Positions 45,047 through 54,117 of a stretch of 64,000 nt of DNA are shown here, piece by piece (within the stretch, counting starts at the first letter, position 1; each line of letters starts with the position of its first letter). The position numbers and the translations under genes are program-made. A model generated the notes under the pieces. It saw only the letters and a program-made list of their open reading frames with translations. It ran no database searches and was not told the DNA's origin. Origin of the DNA: an uncultured Acetatifactor sp. (GTDB taxonomy: Bacteria > Bacillota > Clostridia > Lachnospirales > Lachnospiraceae); the NCBI GenBank assembly GCA_947625255.1, contig CANQNT010000004.1:1-64000 (forward strand). Reading direction: 5' to 3'.

Positions 45047-46318
45047 TTAGCGCACCACCACTTTGGATTCCATGTCATAAAACCCCACCGTGTTTTTATC
45101 CGAAACGACTGTAATGTTCAAAACGTCATACAAACGATGATAAACTTCAAACGTATCCCCATGATAGCCCGTCACTCCCAGGGAAAGCAGGTACTCCCCT
45201 CCCTGGAGCGTCATCCGCTGGGTGAAAGTAATATCTTTCACTTCACCTGCCTCCGCGCTTTCCAGAAACGCCTTCTCCAGCATGGTGTTGGTGCCGGTAA
45301 TCTCTGTCCCCATCACGTTTTTGATGGAATAAGCAAAAATCGGACCCGGAATATGAGCATTGATACGTACCCTCATATGAATGGTGAATTCTCTGCCCTT
45401 GACCACGGCGTTGGTGCGCAGCCCACGATCATCCGTCAAATAAAAGGCTTCTATTGTCGCTTTTTTGTCGCCGTATTCCAGAGTCTCCGGGTTTTTTCCC
45501 TGCTTCTGACCAGCCGCCGCAGCCCGAAGCTCGGCATCATGGGCCAGATTTACACCGCTCTTTTCCGGGATCTCATACTGTCCCACCAGCACGCGCTTGT
45601 AGATATCGATCATCTCCTTGGGACTTCCTTCCCCAAGAATGTTCCCTTTGTTCAATAAATAGACCCGATCACAGTATTTGCTGATACTGCTTAAATCATG
45701 ACTGACAAAGACGATGGTTTTCCCTTGTTTTTTAAATTCTTCAAATTTATGATAGCATTTCGCCTGAAAAAACACATCCCCTACACTCAGGGCTTCATCC
45801 ACGATCAAGATCTCCGGTTCGATATTAATGGCAACCGCAAAGGCCAGCCGCACGAACATACCGCTGGAATAGGTCTTCACCGGCTGATACACATAGTCTC
45901 CGATATCCGCGAAATCCAGAATCTCCGGCAGACGCGCCTCAATCTCTTTCTCCGAAAAACCGATCATGGTTCCGTTCAAATAAACATTTTCCAGGCCACT
46001 GTATTCCATATTAAAACCGGCGCCCAGTTCCAAAAGGGCAGAAATCCGGCCATCCACCCGCACCTCTCCCGCCGTGGGATTCAGTACGCCAGTGATAATC
46101 TTTAAAATCGTGGATTTGCCTGAGCCATTGGTGCCGATGATCCCCACCGTCTCGCCCTGATAAATCTTCATGTTCACATTGTTCAGCGCGTAGTGCAGTC
46201 GATGATTGATCTTTTTCCCGAAACCAAAAGCCTCCTTCATCCGGTCGGAAGGCTTATCATATAACTTATATACTTTCTGTACATTCCTGACCTCTATCGC
46301 AAGCTTTTTTTCTTCCAT
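45047..46318 (-). CDS. wzt: Polysaccharide ABC exporter ATPase with C-terminal sugar-binding-like domain
   Basis: A 423-residue Wzt-type ATPase. The nucleotide-binding domain (about 1-245) has Walker A GTNGSGKST, signature YSSGMFVRLAFA and Walker B ILIVDEAL. A linker leads to a C-terminal beta-rich domain (about 285-423) of the Wzt_C type, with a segment FAYSIKNVMGTEITGTNT. In E. coli O8/O9a this domain recognises the capped end of the chain before export. The start at 46318 has GGAGG upstream; the longer frame has none. It pairs with the Wzm-like permease upstream. Confidence 0.92.
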   Translation of the reverse strand: MEEKKLAIEVRNVQKVYKLYDKPSDRMKEAFGFGKKINHRLHYALNNVNMKIYQGETVGIIGTNGSGKSTILKIITGVLNPTAGEVRVDGRISALLELGAGFNMEYSGLENVYLNGTMIGFSEKEIEARLPEILDFADIGDYVYQPVKTYSSGMFVRLAFAVAINIEPEILIVDEALSVGDVFFQAKCYHKFEEFKKQGKTIVFVSHDLSSISKYCDRVYLLNKGNILGEGSPKEMIDIYKRVLVGQYEIPEKSGVNLAHDAELRAAAAGQKQGKNPETLEYGDKKATIEAFYLTDDRGLRTNAVVKGREFTIHMRVRINAHIPGPIFAYSIKNVMGTEITGTNTMLEKAFLESAEAGEVKDITFTQRMTLQGGEYLLSLGVTGYHGDTFEVYHRLYDVLNITVVSDKNTVGFYDMESKVVVR

Positions 46319-46365
46319 GCCAGCCTCCACCTTACAGCATCTTACTCCCTGGACCGTCCGCTCAA

Positions 46366-47352
46366 TCACAGCACGTCCGCGAAATGTACCTTCAGACGTT
46401 TGAATACCAGCGCTCCCACACCGAACAGCACCACTGTCACGATCCAAAAGTACATGGTGGAAAAGAAATCTTCGAAGAACCACTGCCTCTCATAAACGGC
46501 GCTCCGGTATCCGTTCACAATATACACCAAAGGATTAATCTTCAACACCGTGACCCACCCGCTTTGCAGCGTATCAATATTCCACAGAATCGGCGTCGCC
46601 CACATTCCAATTTGCAGGGCAATATTGATAATCTGGGACAAATCCCGGAAAAACACTACCACCGCGCAAGTGGTATAACTCAGCGCCAGCACGAACATAA
46701 ACAGACAAAAGCTATAATAAACAATCTGTACCGTGTAAATCGTGGGATAATATCCGTAAAACGCTGCCACCAGCAGCAAGATCACCACAAAAAACACATG
46801 GATAAAGGTAGCCGCGATAATTTTGATAATGGGTAGAATACTGATTTTAAATACGACTTTTTTGACCAGATAATGATATTCCAGAAGCGCGTTGGTTCCG
46901 CTGCAGATGGCTTCGCTGAAATAGAACCACGGAACCAGTCCCGCCGTTAAAAACAATACAAAAGGGACCTCCACTCCATCCCGAAAAGCCGTGGACGTAC
47001 TGTGCATGATTTTGTCAAATACGATATAATACATTCCAACCGTGACTACAGGCTGTGCCATGGCCCAGACGATGCCCAGGCAGGAACCCGCGTAGCGTTT
47101 TTTAAAATCGTTTTTCGCCAGTTTCCAGATCAGATGCCTGCTTTGGTAGAGTTCCATGGGAAGCACCATGATCTTCTCATAGCCTTTGATAAACACAATG
47201 CAGGAAAGCAATATAACAACGCAGGAGATCGCCTTTTTTAACAGCTCCTCCTGCGGATTGGCTTCCGGATTCTGATGAAATAGAATGATAAACGCCACCA
47301 CTCCCGCCAAAAGACAGAACAGGGTGATGCCGCGCCGCTTTGTCAACCTCAT
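46366..47352 (-). CDS. wzm: Polysaccharide ABC exporter permease
   Basis: A 328-residue ABC-2 type membrane protein of the Wzm/TagG family. The core (about 68-328) begins with the amphipathic NDFKKRYAGSCLGIVWA segment and has six helices. Unlike the usual 260-residue members, it carries 65 extra N-terminal residues with two additional membrane helices (about 9-26 and 41-57). GGGAG precedes the upstream ATG, so the extension appears to be translated. It exports the undecaprenyl-linked glycan across the membrane with the Wzt-type ATPase downstream. Confidence 0.92.
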   Translation of the reverse strand: MRLTKRRGITLFCLLAGVVAFIILFHQNPEANPQEELLKKAISCVVILLSCIVFIKGYEKIMVLPMELYQSRHLIWKLAKNDFKKRYAGSCLGIVWAMAQPVVTVGMYYIVFDKIMHSTSTAFRDGVEVPFVLFLTAGLVPWFYFSEAICSGTNALLEYHYLVKKVVFKISILPIIKIIAATFIHVFFVVILLLVAAFYGYYPTIYTVQIVYYSFCLFMFVLALSYTTCAVVVFFRDLSQIINIALQIGMWATPILWNIDTLQSGWVTVLKINPLVYIVNGYRSAVYERQWFFEDFFSTMYFWIVTVVLFGVGALVFKRLKVHFADVL

Positions 47353-47403
47353 ATTCGTCTCCCAGGCCCCGCGGACGCATCCTCAGGGGCCCTTTCCCTA
47401 ATT

Positions 47404-47979
47404 TCATTCCATGACGGACGCTTCTTTTTCGCGTAAATACGCGGATAAGCCTCCCCATTTCAGATCCCGTTCGTTTAAGACAAGCTCCTCGCCGTCCTCA
47501 ACAGGCCATTCCACACCAATCTCCGGATCATTATAAGCAATTCCTCCCTCGTCGTTGGGATGATAAAATTCCGTACATTTATAACAAAATTCCGCATAAT
47601 CCGACAGCACAAGATACCCATGGGCAAAGTTCTTCGGTATAAAAAGCTGCTTCTTATTTTCTTCGCTAAGCCGTTCTCCATACCACTTTCCAAAAGTAGG
47701 AGAACCCTCTCTTAAATCCACCGCCACATCAAAGACCTCACCCTTGATGACCCGCACCAGCTTGTCCTGGGGATACTGCTTCTGAAAATGCAGGCCGCGC
47801 AGCACCCCTTTGCGGGAAGCGGATTGATTGTCCTGCACGAATACCGCGTCAATTCCGGCCTCCTTCATGTCATTGTAGTTATAGGTCTCCATGAAATATC
47901 CCCTAGCGTCTCCATGCACGGCAGGAGTGATGATCTTCAAGCCTTCGATTTCACAAGTTTTCACCGTAATCTGTCCCAT
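47404..47979 (-). CDS. rfbC: dTDP-4-dehydrorhamnose 3,5-epimerase
   Basis: A 191-residue cupin-fold epimerase of the dTDP-L-rhamnose pathway. It converts dTDP-4-keto-6-deoxyglucose to dTDP-4-keto-L-rhamnose. Signatures are DARGYFMETYN, QDNQSASRKGVLRGLHFQ (catalytic His in RGLH) and IPKNFAHGYLVLSD. The start at 47979 has AAGGAAAAAGGG upstream. It lies between rfbA and the exporter permease. No rfbD (the reductase that completes dTDP-rhamnose) is found in this window. Confidence 0.95.
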   Translation of the reverse strand: MGQITVKTCEIEGLKIITPAVHGDARGYFMETYNYNDMKEAGIDAVFVQDNQSASRKGVLRGLHFQKQYPQDKLVRVIKGEVFDVAVDLREGSPTFGKWYGERLSEENKKQLFIPKNFAHGYLVLSDYAEFCYKCTEFYHPNDEGGIAYNDPEIGVEWPVEDGEELVLNERDLKWGGLSAYLREKEASVME

Positions 47980-48035
47980 TTCCCTTTTTCCTTTCACAAG
48001 TATTTCCAATCCTGATCTCCTACATTCATATTCTC

Positions 48036-48905
48036 TCACAGCCCGTTGGCCACTTCCACCAAATATTTTCCGTAATTGGTCTTCATCAAGGGTTCCGCCA
48101 GCTTCATCAGCTGCTCTCTGTCAATAAAGCCCTTTTTGAAAGCGATCTCTTCAATACAGGAAATGTATAAGCCCTGCCTCTTCTGAAACGCCGCCACGAA
48201 ATCCGCCGCGTCCAGCAGCGCGTCATGATTGCCGGTATCCAGCCAGGCAAATCCTCTGCCCAGGGTTTCCACGTAAAGAGTCCCCCGGCGAAGATATTCG
48301 TTATTGATACTGGTAATCTCGATCTCTCCCCGGGCGGAGGGCTTCACGTTCTTCGCGATCTCCACCACGTCATTGTCATAAAAATAAAGTCCTGGCACAG
48401 CATAATTGCTCTTTGGATTCTCAGGCTTTTCCTCAATGGAGATGGCCTTCCCCTCCTCATCAAATTCCACTACGCCATATTCTCTGGGATCTCTCACGTA
48501 ATATCCGAAAATTGTGGCGCCCATTTCCCGGGAAGCCACTTCCCGAAGCACTCTGGAAAAGCTCTGTCCATAGAAAATATTATCTCCCAGCACCAGGGCC
48601 ACGCGATCCCTGCCGATAAATTTCTCACCGATCAAAAAGGCATCCGCCAACCCTCTCGGATACTCCTGCACCGCATATTCAATCTGCATGCCCAACTGGC
48701 TGCCGTCCCCAAGCAGTTCCTCAAACACCGGAAGATCCCGGGGAGTGGAAATAATCAGAATCTCCCGAATACCCGCCAACATGAGCGTGGACAAGGGATA
48801 GTAAATCATGGGCTTGTCATACACCGGCATAATCTGCTTGGAAATTGCCTTTGTCAAGGGATAGAGCCTGGTTCCGGCCCCTCCCGCCAATATAATACCT
48901 TTCAT
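48036..48905 (-). CDS. rfbA: Glucose-1-phosphate thymidylyltransferase
   Basis: A 289-residue nucleotidyltransferase making dTDP-glucose from dTTP and glucose 1-phosphate, the entry step to dTDP-rhamnose and dTDP-Fuc4N. The signature [17 protein letters not shown] is at the N-terminus, followed by [25 protein letters not shown] and the EEKPENPKS segment. Length is normal. GGAGG precedes the ATG. It sits 62 nt after rfbB. The mutase gene within the locus can supply its glucose 1-phosphate. Confidence 0.97.
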   Translation of the reverse strand: MKGIILAGGAGTRLYPLTKAISKQIMPVYDKPMIYYPLSTLMLAGIREILIISTPRDLPVFEELLGDGSQLGMQIEYAVQEYPRGLADAFLIGEKFIGRDRVALVLGDNIFYGQSFSRVLREVASREMGATIFGYYVRDPREYGVVEFDEEGKAISIEEKPENPKSNYAVPGLYFYDNDVVEIAKNVKPSARGEIEITSINNEYLRRGTLYVETLGRGFAWLDTGNHDALLDAADFVAAFQKRQGLYISCIEEIAFKKGFIDREQLMKLAEPLMKTNYGKYLVEVANGL

Positions 48906-48967
48906 CTTGCCTCCATTTGTATGCGCACGGAATGGGAACGATGCAAATCGTCCCCACTTTAGAAAAC

Positions 48968-50062
48968 TTACGCTTTATTTTTTTTGTTTTCGTACATTTC
49001 CTGATAGTATTTCTGATAATCACCGCTGGTCACGTTCTTCATCCAGTCTTCATGTTCAAAATACCATTGAATCGTCTTTTTGATACCGTCCCTGAACATG
49101 GTCTCCGGATACCAGCCGATTTCCGCCTTGATCTTGTCCGGTGCGATGGCGTATCTGCGGTCATGTCCCTTGCGGTCTTCCACATACGTGATCAGATCCG
49201 TCGTCACCAAAGCCTTCCTGGGGTCGGTATCCGGGAGCATCTCCTGCAGCGTCTCTATGATAATGTGAATAATCTCAATATTCTGCTTCTCGTTGTGGCC
49301 GCCTACATTATAGGTTTCAAAAAGTCTGCCCTGCTCCTGCACCATGTCGATCGCCTTGGCATGGTCCTCCACATAGAGCCAGTCACGCACATTCCTGCCG
49401 TCACCGTACACCGGAAGCTTCTTGCCCTGGAGCGCGTTATTGATAATCAGGGGAATCAACTTCTCCGGGAATTGGTAGGGGCCGTAATTATTGGAGCAAT
49501 TCGTAATGTTGGCGGGGAAATGATAAGTATCCATATAGGCCTTGACCAACATATCCGAACTGGCCTTGCTGGCGGAATAAGGGCTGTGAGGCGCATAAGG
49601 AGTTGTCTCATAAAAATATCCGCCGTCCTCCTCCAGGGACCCGTAGACCTCATCCGTGGAAACGTGAAGAAACTTCTTCCCCTCCTTGAAGCTTCCATCC
49701 GGCAGTTCCCAGGCGGCCTTGGCACAATTCAGCATAACCGCCGTTCCCAGCACATTGGTCTGTACGAACACTTCGGGATTGCGGATGCTTCTGTCCACAT
49801 GACTCTCCGCAGCAAAATGAACCACGCGGTCAATGTCATTCCGCGCGAAAATTCTCTGAATTGCTTCCTTGTCACAGATATTTGCCTTTACGAAAGTATA
49901 ATTCTCCAGTCCCTCAATATCCTTCAGATTCTCCAGATTTCCCGCATAAGTCAGCGCATCCACATTGATGATGCGGATCTCCTTTCCATATTTCCGAAAC
50001 ATATAATGAATATAGTTGGAACCTATAAAACCGGCTCCTCCCGTCACCAAATAAGTCCTCAT
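48968..50062 (-). CDS. rfbB: dTDP-glucose 4,6-dehydratase
   Basis: A 364-residue extended SDR dehydratase that converts dTDP-glucose to dTDP-4-keto-6-deoxyglucose. [15 protein letters not shown] is the NAD loop; STDEVYGSL and the YSASKASSD segment carry the active-site Asp-Glu and Tyr-x3-Lys. Its product is shared by RfbC (rhamnose branch) and by the WecE/RffA-type aminotransferase (Fuc4N branch) further upstream. AAGGAG precedes the ATG. It is the first gene after the palindrome-bearing promoter. Confidence 0.97.
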   Translation of the reverse strand: MRTYLVTGGAGFIGSNYIHYMFRKYGKEIRIINVDALTYAGNLENLKDIEGLENYTFVKANICDKEAIQRIFARNDIDRVVHFAAESHVDRSIRNPEVFVQTNVLGTAVMLNCAKAAWELPDGSFKEGKKFLHVSTDEVYGSLEEDGGYFYETTPYAPHSPYSASKASSDMLVKAYMDTYHFPANITNCSNNYGPYQFPEKLIPLIINNALQGKKLPVYGDGRNVRDWLYVEDHAKAIDMVQEQGRLFETYNVGGHNEKQNIEIIHIIIETLQEMLPDTDPRKALVTTDLITYVEDRKGHDRRYAIAPDKIKAEIGWYPETMFRDGIKKTIQWYFEHEDWMKNVTSGDYQKYYQEMYENKKNKA

Positions 50063-50102
50063 CCTCTAAGCTCCTTTTATTTTTGTCCGATTTGGGCTTC
50101 TT

Positions 50103-50120
50103 CATGAGAATATTCTCATG
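50103..50120. promoter_or_regulatory. Perfect 18-bp palindrome, candidate operator for rfbB
   Basis: CATGAGAATATTCTCATG is a perfect inverted repeat. It lies about 14 bp downstream of the rfbB -10 box, overlapping the expected start of the transcript, a classic repressor position. The regulator is unknown. Confidence 0.6.
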
Positions 50121-50133
50121 GCGCCGCTTCTTA

Positions 50134-50162
50134 AGTATAGCAGACTTCCAGTAAAATATCCA
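50134..50162 (-). promoter_or_regulatory. Promoter for the rfbBAC-exporter operon
   Basis: On the minus strand TGGATA (50157-50162) and an extended -10 TGCTATACT (TATACT at 50134-50139) are separated by 17 nt, upstream of rfbB. Confidence 0.6.
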
Positions 50163-50175
50163 GCAGAATTTGATG

Positions 50176-52887
50176 CTAATACCCCAGATAACTCCAGTTC
50201 ATATCCACATCCCCTTCAATACCGCTGACTCTTCCGGTCTGCTGGTACTGCCAGAGATCATATCTTCCGGTATAGGTAGGCTCCGCCGCATACTGCGCCA
50301 GCCAAATTTTATAGGCTCCCAGGCTTCCCGTATCAATTTTTTCTGTAAGCCAGGTCTTGTTGGCATAAATACCAGCCGTATAACCACTGCCATGAATGGT
50401 CTCGCAGAACGCCTTGCAGACCGCCGTGCGGGTCTCCTTGCTGATATTATCCGCACGACCCTTGCCGCCGCTGGGTTCCACGTCCAAAAATACCGGGTAA
50501 GCCAATTGATAACCACTGATCTGATCCAGTACCATGGAAGCCTCTTCCACCGCTTCCGCCGCGCTGACTGCCTGCGTGACGAAGTACACGCCCACTTTCA
50601 GTCCCACGCTGGCAGCACCCTGAATATTCTCCTTAAACTTAGAATCTTCTACCATCTTACCAGTGGAATAACCACGGAATCCGCAACGGATGATGACATA
50701 TTCCATACCGGAATTCTTCACCGCCTGCCAGTCAATGTCCCCATTGTACCGGGAGACATCAATTCCTCTGGTACTTGTTCCCGTAAGCAGAATACCCTCG
50801 TCAGAGAACGTATATCGGGCTCCTTCTATGACCTGCTCTCCCGTCACCTTATTGCCATTGGCATCGAAATAATAGACATTGCCATTGATGGTCTGCCATC
50901 CGGTATACTTGGCATCTTCCTTTATATAAAACTTCTCCGCGGTATAATAATCCGCGAAAAACGCTTCCCGGTAACCGCCGTTTTCCTGCACATATACCTG
51001 ATTGCCCGCGAAATCCTTGAGGCGATTCTCCGTGTCGTTCCTTGGATCATACTGCGCCGGCAACGTTTCCACTACCACGGTACAACTGGCGCTCAAGTCA
51101 GGCAACGCGTCTCCGCCGCTCACCTGCAAACCACTCGCCTGGCAAGTGATCACGGCGGTTCCTGCAGCTACACCGGTCACGGTACCATCCGCATCCACGA
51201 CTGCCACATTGGCATCACTGCTGCTCCAGACAATCTCCGTCAGCGAAATCGCTTCATTTCCGGCAGCCGTCAACCCAAAGGCCGCTCCGACGGTCATAGT
51301 CAGCTGGCTGGCGTTCAGGTTCACGGTTCCCGCCTCCGAAGGGGCGGCAACGCTAGTCACGCCGGGGGCCGCGGCAGGGGCCGCATTTGCGTTTGCCGCG
51401 GCGATTTCGGTAGTGGCCGGATCCACGATGGTCTGCCTTTCCACTTCTTTAAAACCACTGGCCGTAATCGTACTGTCCACCCATCCCACGGTATCCGAAA
51501 GCTGTTCCTCTACCACGATCTCATGCATGGCAGTGTCCTCCTTGGACACGTCCACCTCGGCCTCCGTTTTCACCTCGTCCGCCACGTCCACTTTTTCGTA
51601 AACGATTTCCGCTTTTACCTCTACCTTTTGTCCGGAATCCGGCAAATCATAATCTTTATATTTATTGTCAGAAAGCGCAGACGCAAGAACGGTATAAGTA
51701 CCGGGCGTAATATTGCTTTTATAAATCACGCCGTCCATGTCATCATCGGACAACTCCAGATTTCCGCCGGTCCCTGCAACGGAAACGTTGAAAGGTACGT
51801 TGGAAATCAGTTTCCCGGATTCCTTATTAATAAACTTGATCTTCAAATCTTTTTCTATAGAAGAAAGATTTAATGCCACAGTCGTCTTGTTGGTATATTC
51901 CTCTTCCTCATACTCCGAGGAAGGCTTCGTCAGGACATCAGGCTCCTGCTGCTCCTGCTGTCTCTGAGCCAGCAAAAATTCGGCTTCGGCCTTTTTGGTC
52001 GCCTCAGCCTGTGCCACGGCCAGCAATCCTGTCTGACCAGGCAGTTCAATGTTTTCCAGAGAAGAACCCACCTTGCCAAGACCCGCAAGCTGACTCTCCT
52101 CCGCTCTCATACGCAGATAAAAGGCGCCTGTGGCAATGGCCGCCAATAACACAAGAACGCCGGTGAATGCCACCATCTTGTCCACCAGTCCCATCCGATG
52201 GGGCGCAGCCGCCGCATTTTCTTTCTCATCCTCATATAGATCAAAATCAAACCTGGTATCATCCTCGAACGAAAAGTCCTCCTCTTCTACAGGCTCCCCG
52301 TCCGCTTCCGTGTAGATATATTCCTGGTCTCCGCCGGCTTCTTCCTCTTGATATTCTTCTTGATATTCTTCCTCTCGATATTCTTCCTCTTGATATTCTT
52401 CCTCTTGATATTCTTCCTGATACTCCCCCAGATCGGTTTCCACAGATTCGGAATCATCTATGTAATAGCCGTCGCCATATTCCTCCGCGTATACGGTCTC
52501 CTCATCTCCATCGTCTCCATAAAAGATTTCTTCCTCCCCGTCAATTCCGTAAAGGTCCTCTTCCGGGCCGTCACCCTCATAAGCCACTTCTTCATCGATA
52601 CCGTCTTCGGGCTCTCCTTCTTCCACGGATTCGTACTCAACCTCTCCTGACTCTTCAGCCTCGCCGTAATCCTCCTCCGATTCCGTTTCCTCTGCGTCAT
52701 ACATATCCGAGATCTCTTCATAATCCGTCACAGCATCCGCGTATACCAATTCAATTTCTTCACCATCATCCGAGACCTCTTCTTCCTTTTCCGTCTCTTC
52801 ACCTAATTCTTCATAATAATTCTCCCAATCATTCCGGTCAACCTCTTCCCTATATGGTCTTTTTCTCTGATTGAACAGCTTTTTCAT
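50176..52887 (-). CDS. GH25 lysozyme with acidic intracellular tail and Big2 domain
   Basis: A 903-residue membrane-bound N-acetylmuramidase. The first 230 residues are extremely acidic, ending with tandem EEYQ/EEEYQ repeats (154-183), and lie before a single membrane helix (about 237-258), so they face the cytoplasm. Outside follow SpaA-like or uncharacterised beta regions (about 340-430), a Big2 domain (about 515-590), a choline-binding-like repeat (GWQTINGNVYYFDANG), and the C-terminal GH25 domain (about 705-903) with GIDVSRYNGDIDW and YPVFLDVEPS. It would cleave glycan strands of peptidoglycan. AAGGGAA precedes the ATG. Confidence 0.9.
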   Translation of the reverse strand: MKKLFNQRKRPYREEVDRNDWENYYEELGEETEKEEEVSDDGEEIELVYADAVTDYEEISDMYDAEETESEEDYGEAEESGEVEYESVEEGEPEDGIDEEVAYEGDGPEEDLYGIDGEEEIFYGDDGDEETVYAEEYGDGYYIDDSESVETDLGEYQEEYQEEEYQEEEYREEEYQEEYQEEEAGGDQEYIYTEADGEPVEEEDFSFEDDTRFDFDLYEDEKENAAAAPHRMGLVDKMVAFTGVLVLLAAIATGAFYLRMRAEESQLAGLGKVGSSLENIELPGQTGLLAVAQAEATKKAEAEFLLAQRQQEQQEPDVLTKPSSEYEEEEYTNKTTVALNLSSIEKDLKIKFINKESGKLISNVPFNVSVAGTGGNLELSDDDMDGVIYKSNITPGTYTVLASALSDNKYKDYDLPDSGQKVEVKAEIVYEKVDVADEVKTEAEVDVSKEDTAMHEIVVEEQLSDTVGWVDSTITASGFKEVERQTIVDPATTEIAAANANAAPAAAPGVTSVAAPSEAGTVNLNASQLTMTVGAAFGLTAAGNEAISLTEIVWSSSDANVAVVDADGTVTGVAAGTAVITCQASGLQVSGGDALPDLSASCTVVVETLPAQYDPRNDTENRLKDFAGNQVYVQENGGYREAFFADYYTAEKFYIKEDAKYTGWQTINGNVYYFDANGNKVTGEQVIEGARYTFSDEGILLTGTSTRGIDVSRYNGDIDWQAVKNSGMEYVIIRCGFRGYSTGKMVEDSKFKENIQGAASVGLKVGVYFVTQAVSAAEAVEEASMVLDQISGYQLAYPVFLDVEPSGGKGRADNISKETRTAVCKAFCETIHGSGYTAGIYANKTWLTEKIDTGSLGAYKIWLAQYAAEPTYTGRYDLWQYQQTGRVSGIEGDVDMNWSYLGY
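52341..52425. repeat. In-frame tandem repeats in the GH25 gene
   Basis: About five copies of a 12-15-bp unit with consensus GATATTCTTCCTCTT (plus strand). They encode the EEYQ-type repeats in the acidic tail. Unit lengths are multiples of three, so copy-number change would not shift the frame. Confidence 0.75.
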
Positions 52888-52987
52888 TCTCTTTTCCCTT
52901 CTTAACAGGCCCTTTTACCGACATTTTTCGTCCGAAGATATGTAACAAAGCAAACTACACCACTATAAATTGTAATAATTTTGCAAA

Positions 52988-53016
52988 ATTATAGCATTAT
53001 CTCCCATAAACCGCAA
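52988..53016 (-). promoter_or_regulatory. Sigma-A promoter for the GH25 lysozyme
   Basis: On the minus strand TTGCGG (53011-53016) and an extended -10 TGCTATAAT (TATAAT at 52988-52993) are separated by 17 nt. Confidence 0.75.
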
Positions 53017-53061
53017 GTAACTGGTGCAATTATTCAGAAATTCTTAAATTTTAAAATAATA

Positions 53062-53090
53062 TGGACATCCAAAATGCATAATAGTAAAAT
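53062..53090 (+). promoter_or_regulatory. Promoter for the SGNH-like gene
   Basis: TGGACA (53062-53067) and TAAAAT (53085-53090) are separated by 17 nt, 34 nt before the start codon. Confidence 0.6.
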
Positions 53091-53123
53091 GGGAATAGAA
53101 TTTTAACCAAAGCGAGGAATTCC

Positions 53124-54113
53124 ATGAAAAGCAAAAATGATAAATCCTTTCATTTTCCCAAAATCAACTTTCATATTATATTTTTTCTAGTTATGTTCGT
53201 TATCGTGGCATTAATCATATGGCGCATTTTGAATTATGGGGTTCACATCAATCCAGATGATTACGACGGCCCCGACGAGACGGAAATCGATGCCCTGGAC
53301 AATATCGTTCCCCTGATCATTGACCCCGAGGACAATCCTGCCAACGACGGCATTACCACCATTGTCGCTTTCGGCAACGCTCCTTTTGCGGATGACAGAG
53401 ATTCCGAAGACAGTTTGGCCAATATCATTGCCCGGATGACAAATGCCGTGGTATATAATTGTGCCGTTTCCGGCTCTTATCTGACCGCGGAAGAAGAGAC
53501 GCTTTTGATGGACGAAGCTCCCATGGATGCTTTTAATTTCTACTGGCTAACCACGGTCGCCTGCATGAATGGTTATGAAAAAGACGCTTTAACCAGCAAT
53601 TATGACCATGTTTTCCGTAACTACGGAGATATTCTGCCACAGGATGCAAAAGAAGCTTACGATACCCTGACCTCCATCGATTTTAACAAAGTGGATGATA
53701 TTGTTGTTATGTACGACGCCAGCGATTATCTGGCAGGTCATACTGTTTTTTCAGAGGAAAATTCCACGGACATCAACACGTTCACGGGGAATCTGGAAGC
53801 CGGGCTCGATCTGCTGCGGGCAACCTACCCTCATATCCGTCTCATCGTACTTTCTCCGTCTTTTGCCTACGCAATTAATGAAAAAGGGGAATATGTCAGC
53901 AGTGAGATTTACCATTATGGAAATGACGTGCTTTCCACTTATATGATCAAAGAAGGGGAATCCTGTTATTTCAACGGCATCACGTTTATCGACAATCTCT
54001 TCGGTACGGTCCATGAATACAACGCGGATGATTATCTGACAGACAATCTGCACCTGAATGCAGAAGGACGCAAGCGGATTGCCGAGCGCTTCAAATACGC
54101 GCTGGAGTGGTAA
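53124..54113 (+). CDS. Membrane-anchored SGNH/GDSL-like protein, catalytic Ser missing
   Basis: A 329-residue protein with one N-terminal membrane helix (about 16-37) and an extracellular SGNH-hydrolase-like fold (about 78-328). The C-terminal Asp-x2-His pair is present (DNLH, 307-310). The position of the GDS motif reads AFGNAPF (GNA at 84-86), so the usual nucleophile Ser is replaced by Ala. It may be a non-catalytic glycan-binding form, or the motif may be misplaced. GAGGAAT precedes the ATG. It is the only plus-strand gene in the polysaccharide locus. Confidence 0.75.
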   Translation: MKSKNDKSFHFPKINFHIIFFLVMFVIVALIIWRILNYGVHINPDDYDGPDETEIDALDNIVPLIIDPEDNPANDGITTIVAFGNAPFADDRDSEDSLANIIARMTNAVVYNCAVSGSYLTAEEETLLMDEAPMDAFNFYWLTTVACMNGYEKDALTSNYDHVFRNYGDILPQDAKEAYDTLTSIDFNKVDDIVVMYDASDYLAGHTVFSEENSTDINTFTGNLEAGLDLLRATYPHIRLIVLSPSFAYAINEKGEYVSSEIYHYGNDVLSTYMIKEGESCYFNGITFIDNLFGTVHEYNADDYLTDNLHLNAEGRKRIAERFKYALEW

Positions 54114-54117
54114 CCGT

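Noticed and set aside
52167..52874. Proline/arginine-rich plus-strand frame opposite the GH25 tail
   Set aside because: It is the antisense image of the acidic repeat codons, not a gene.
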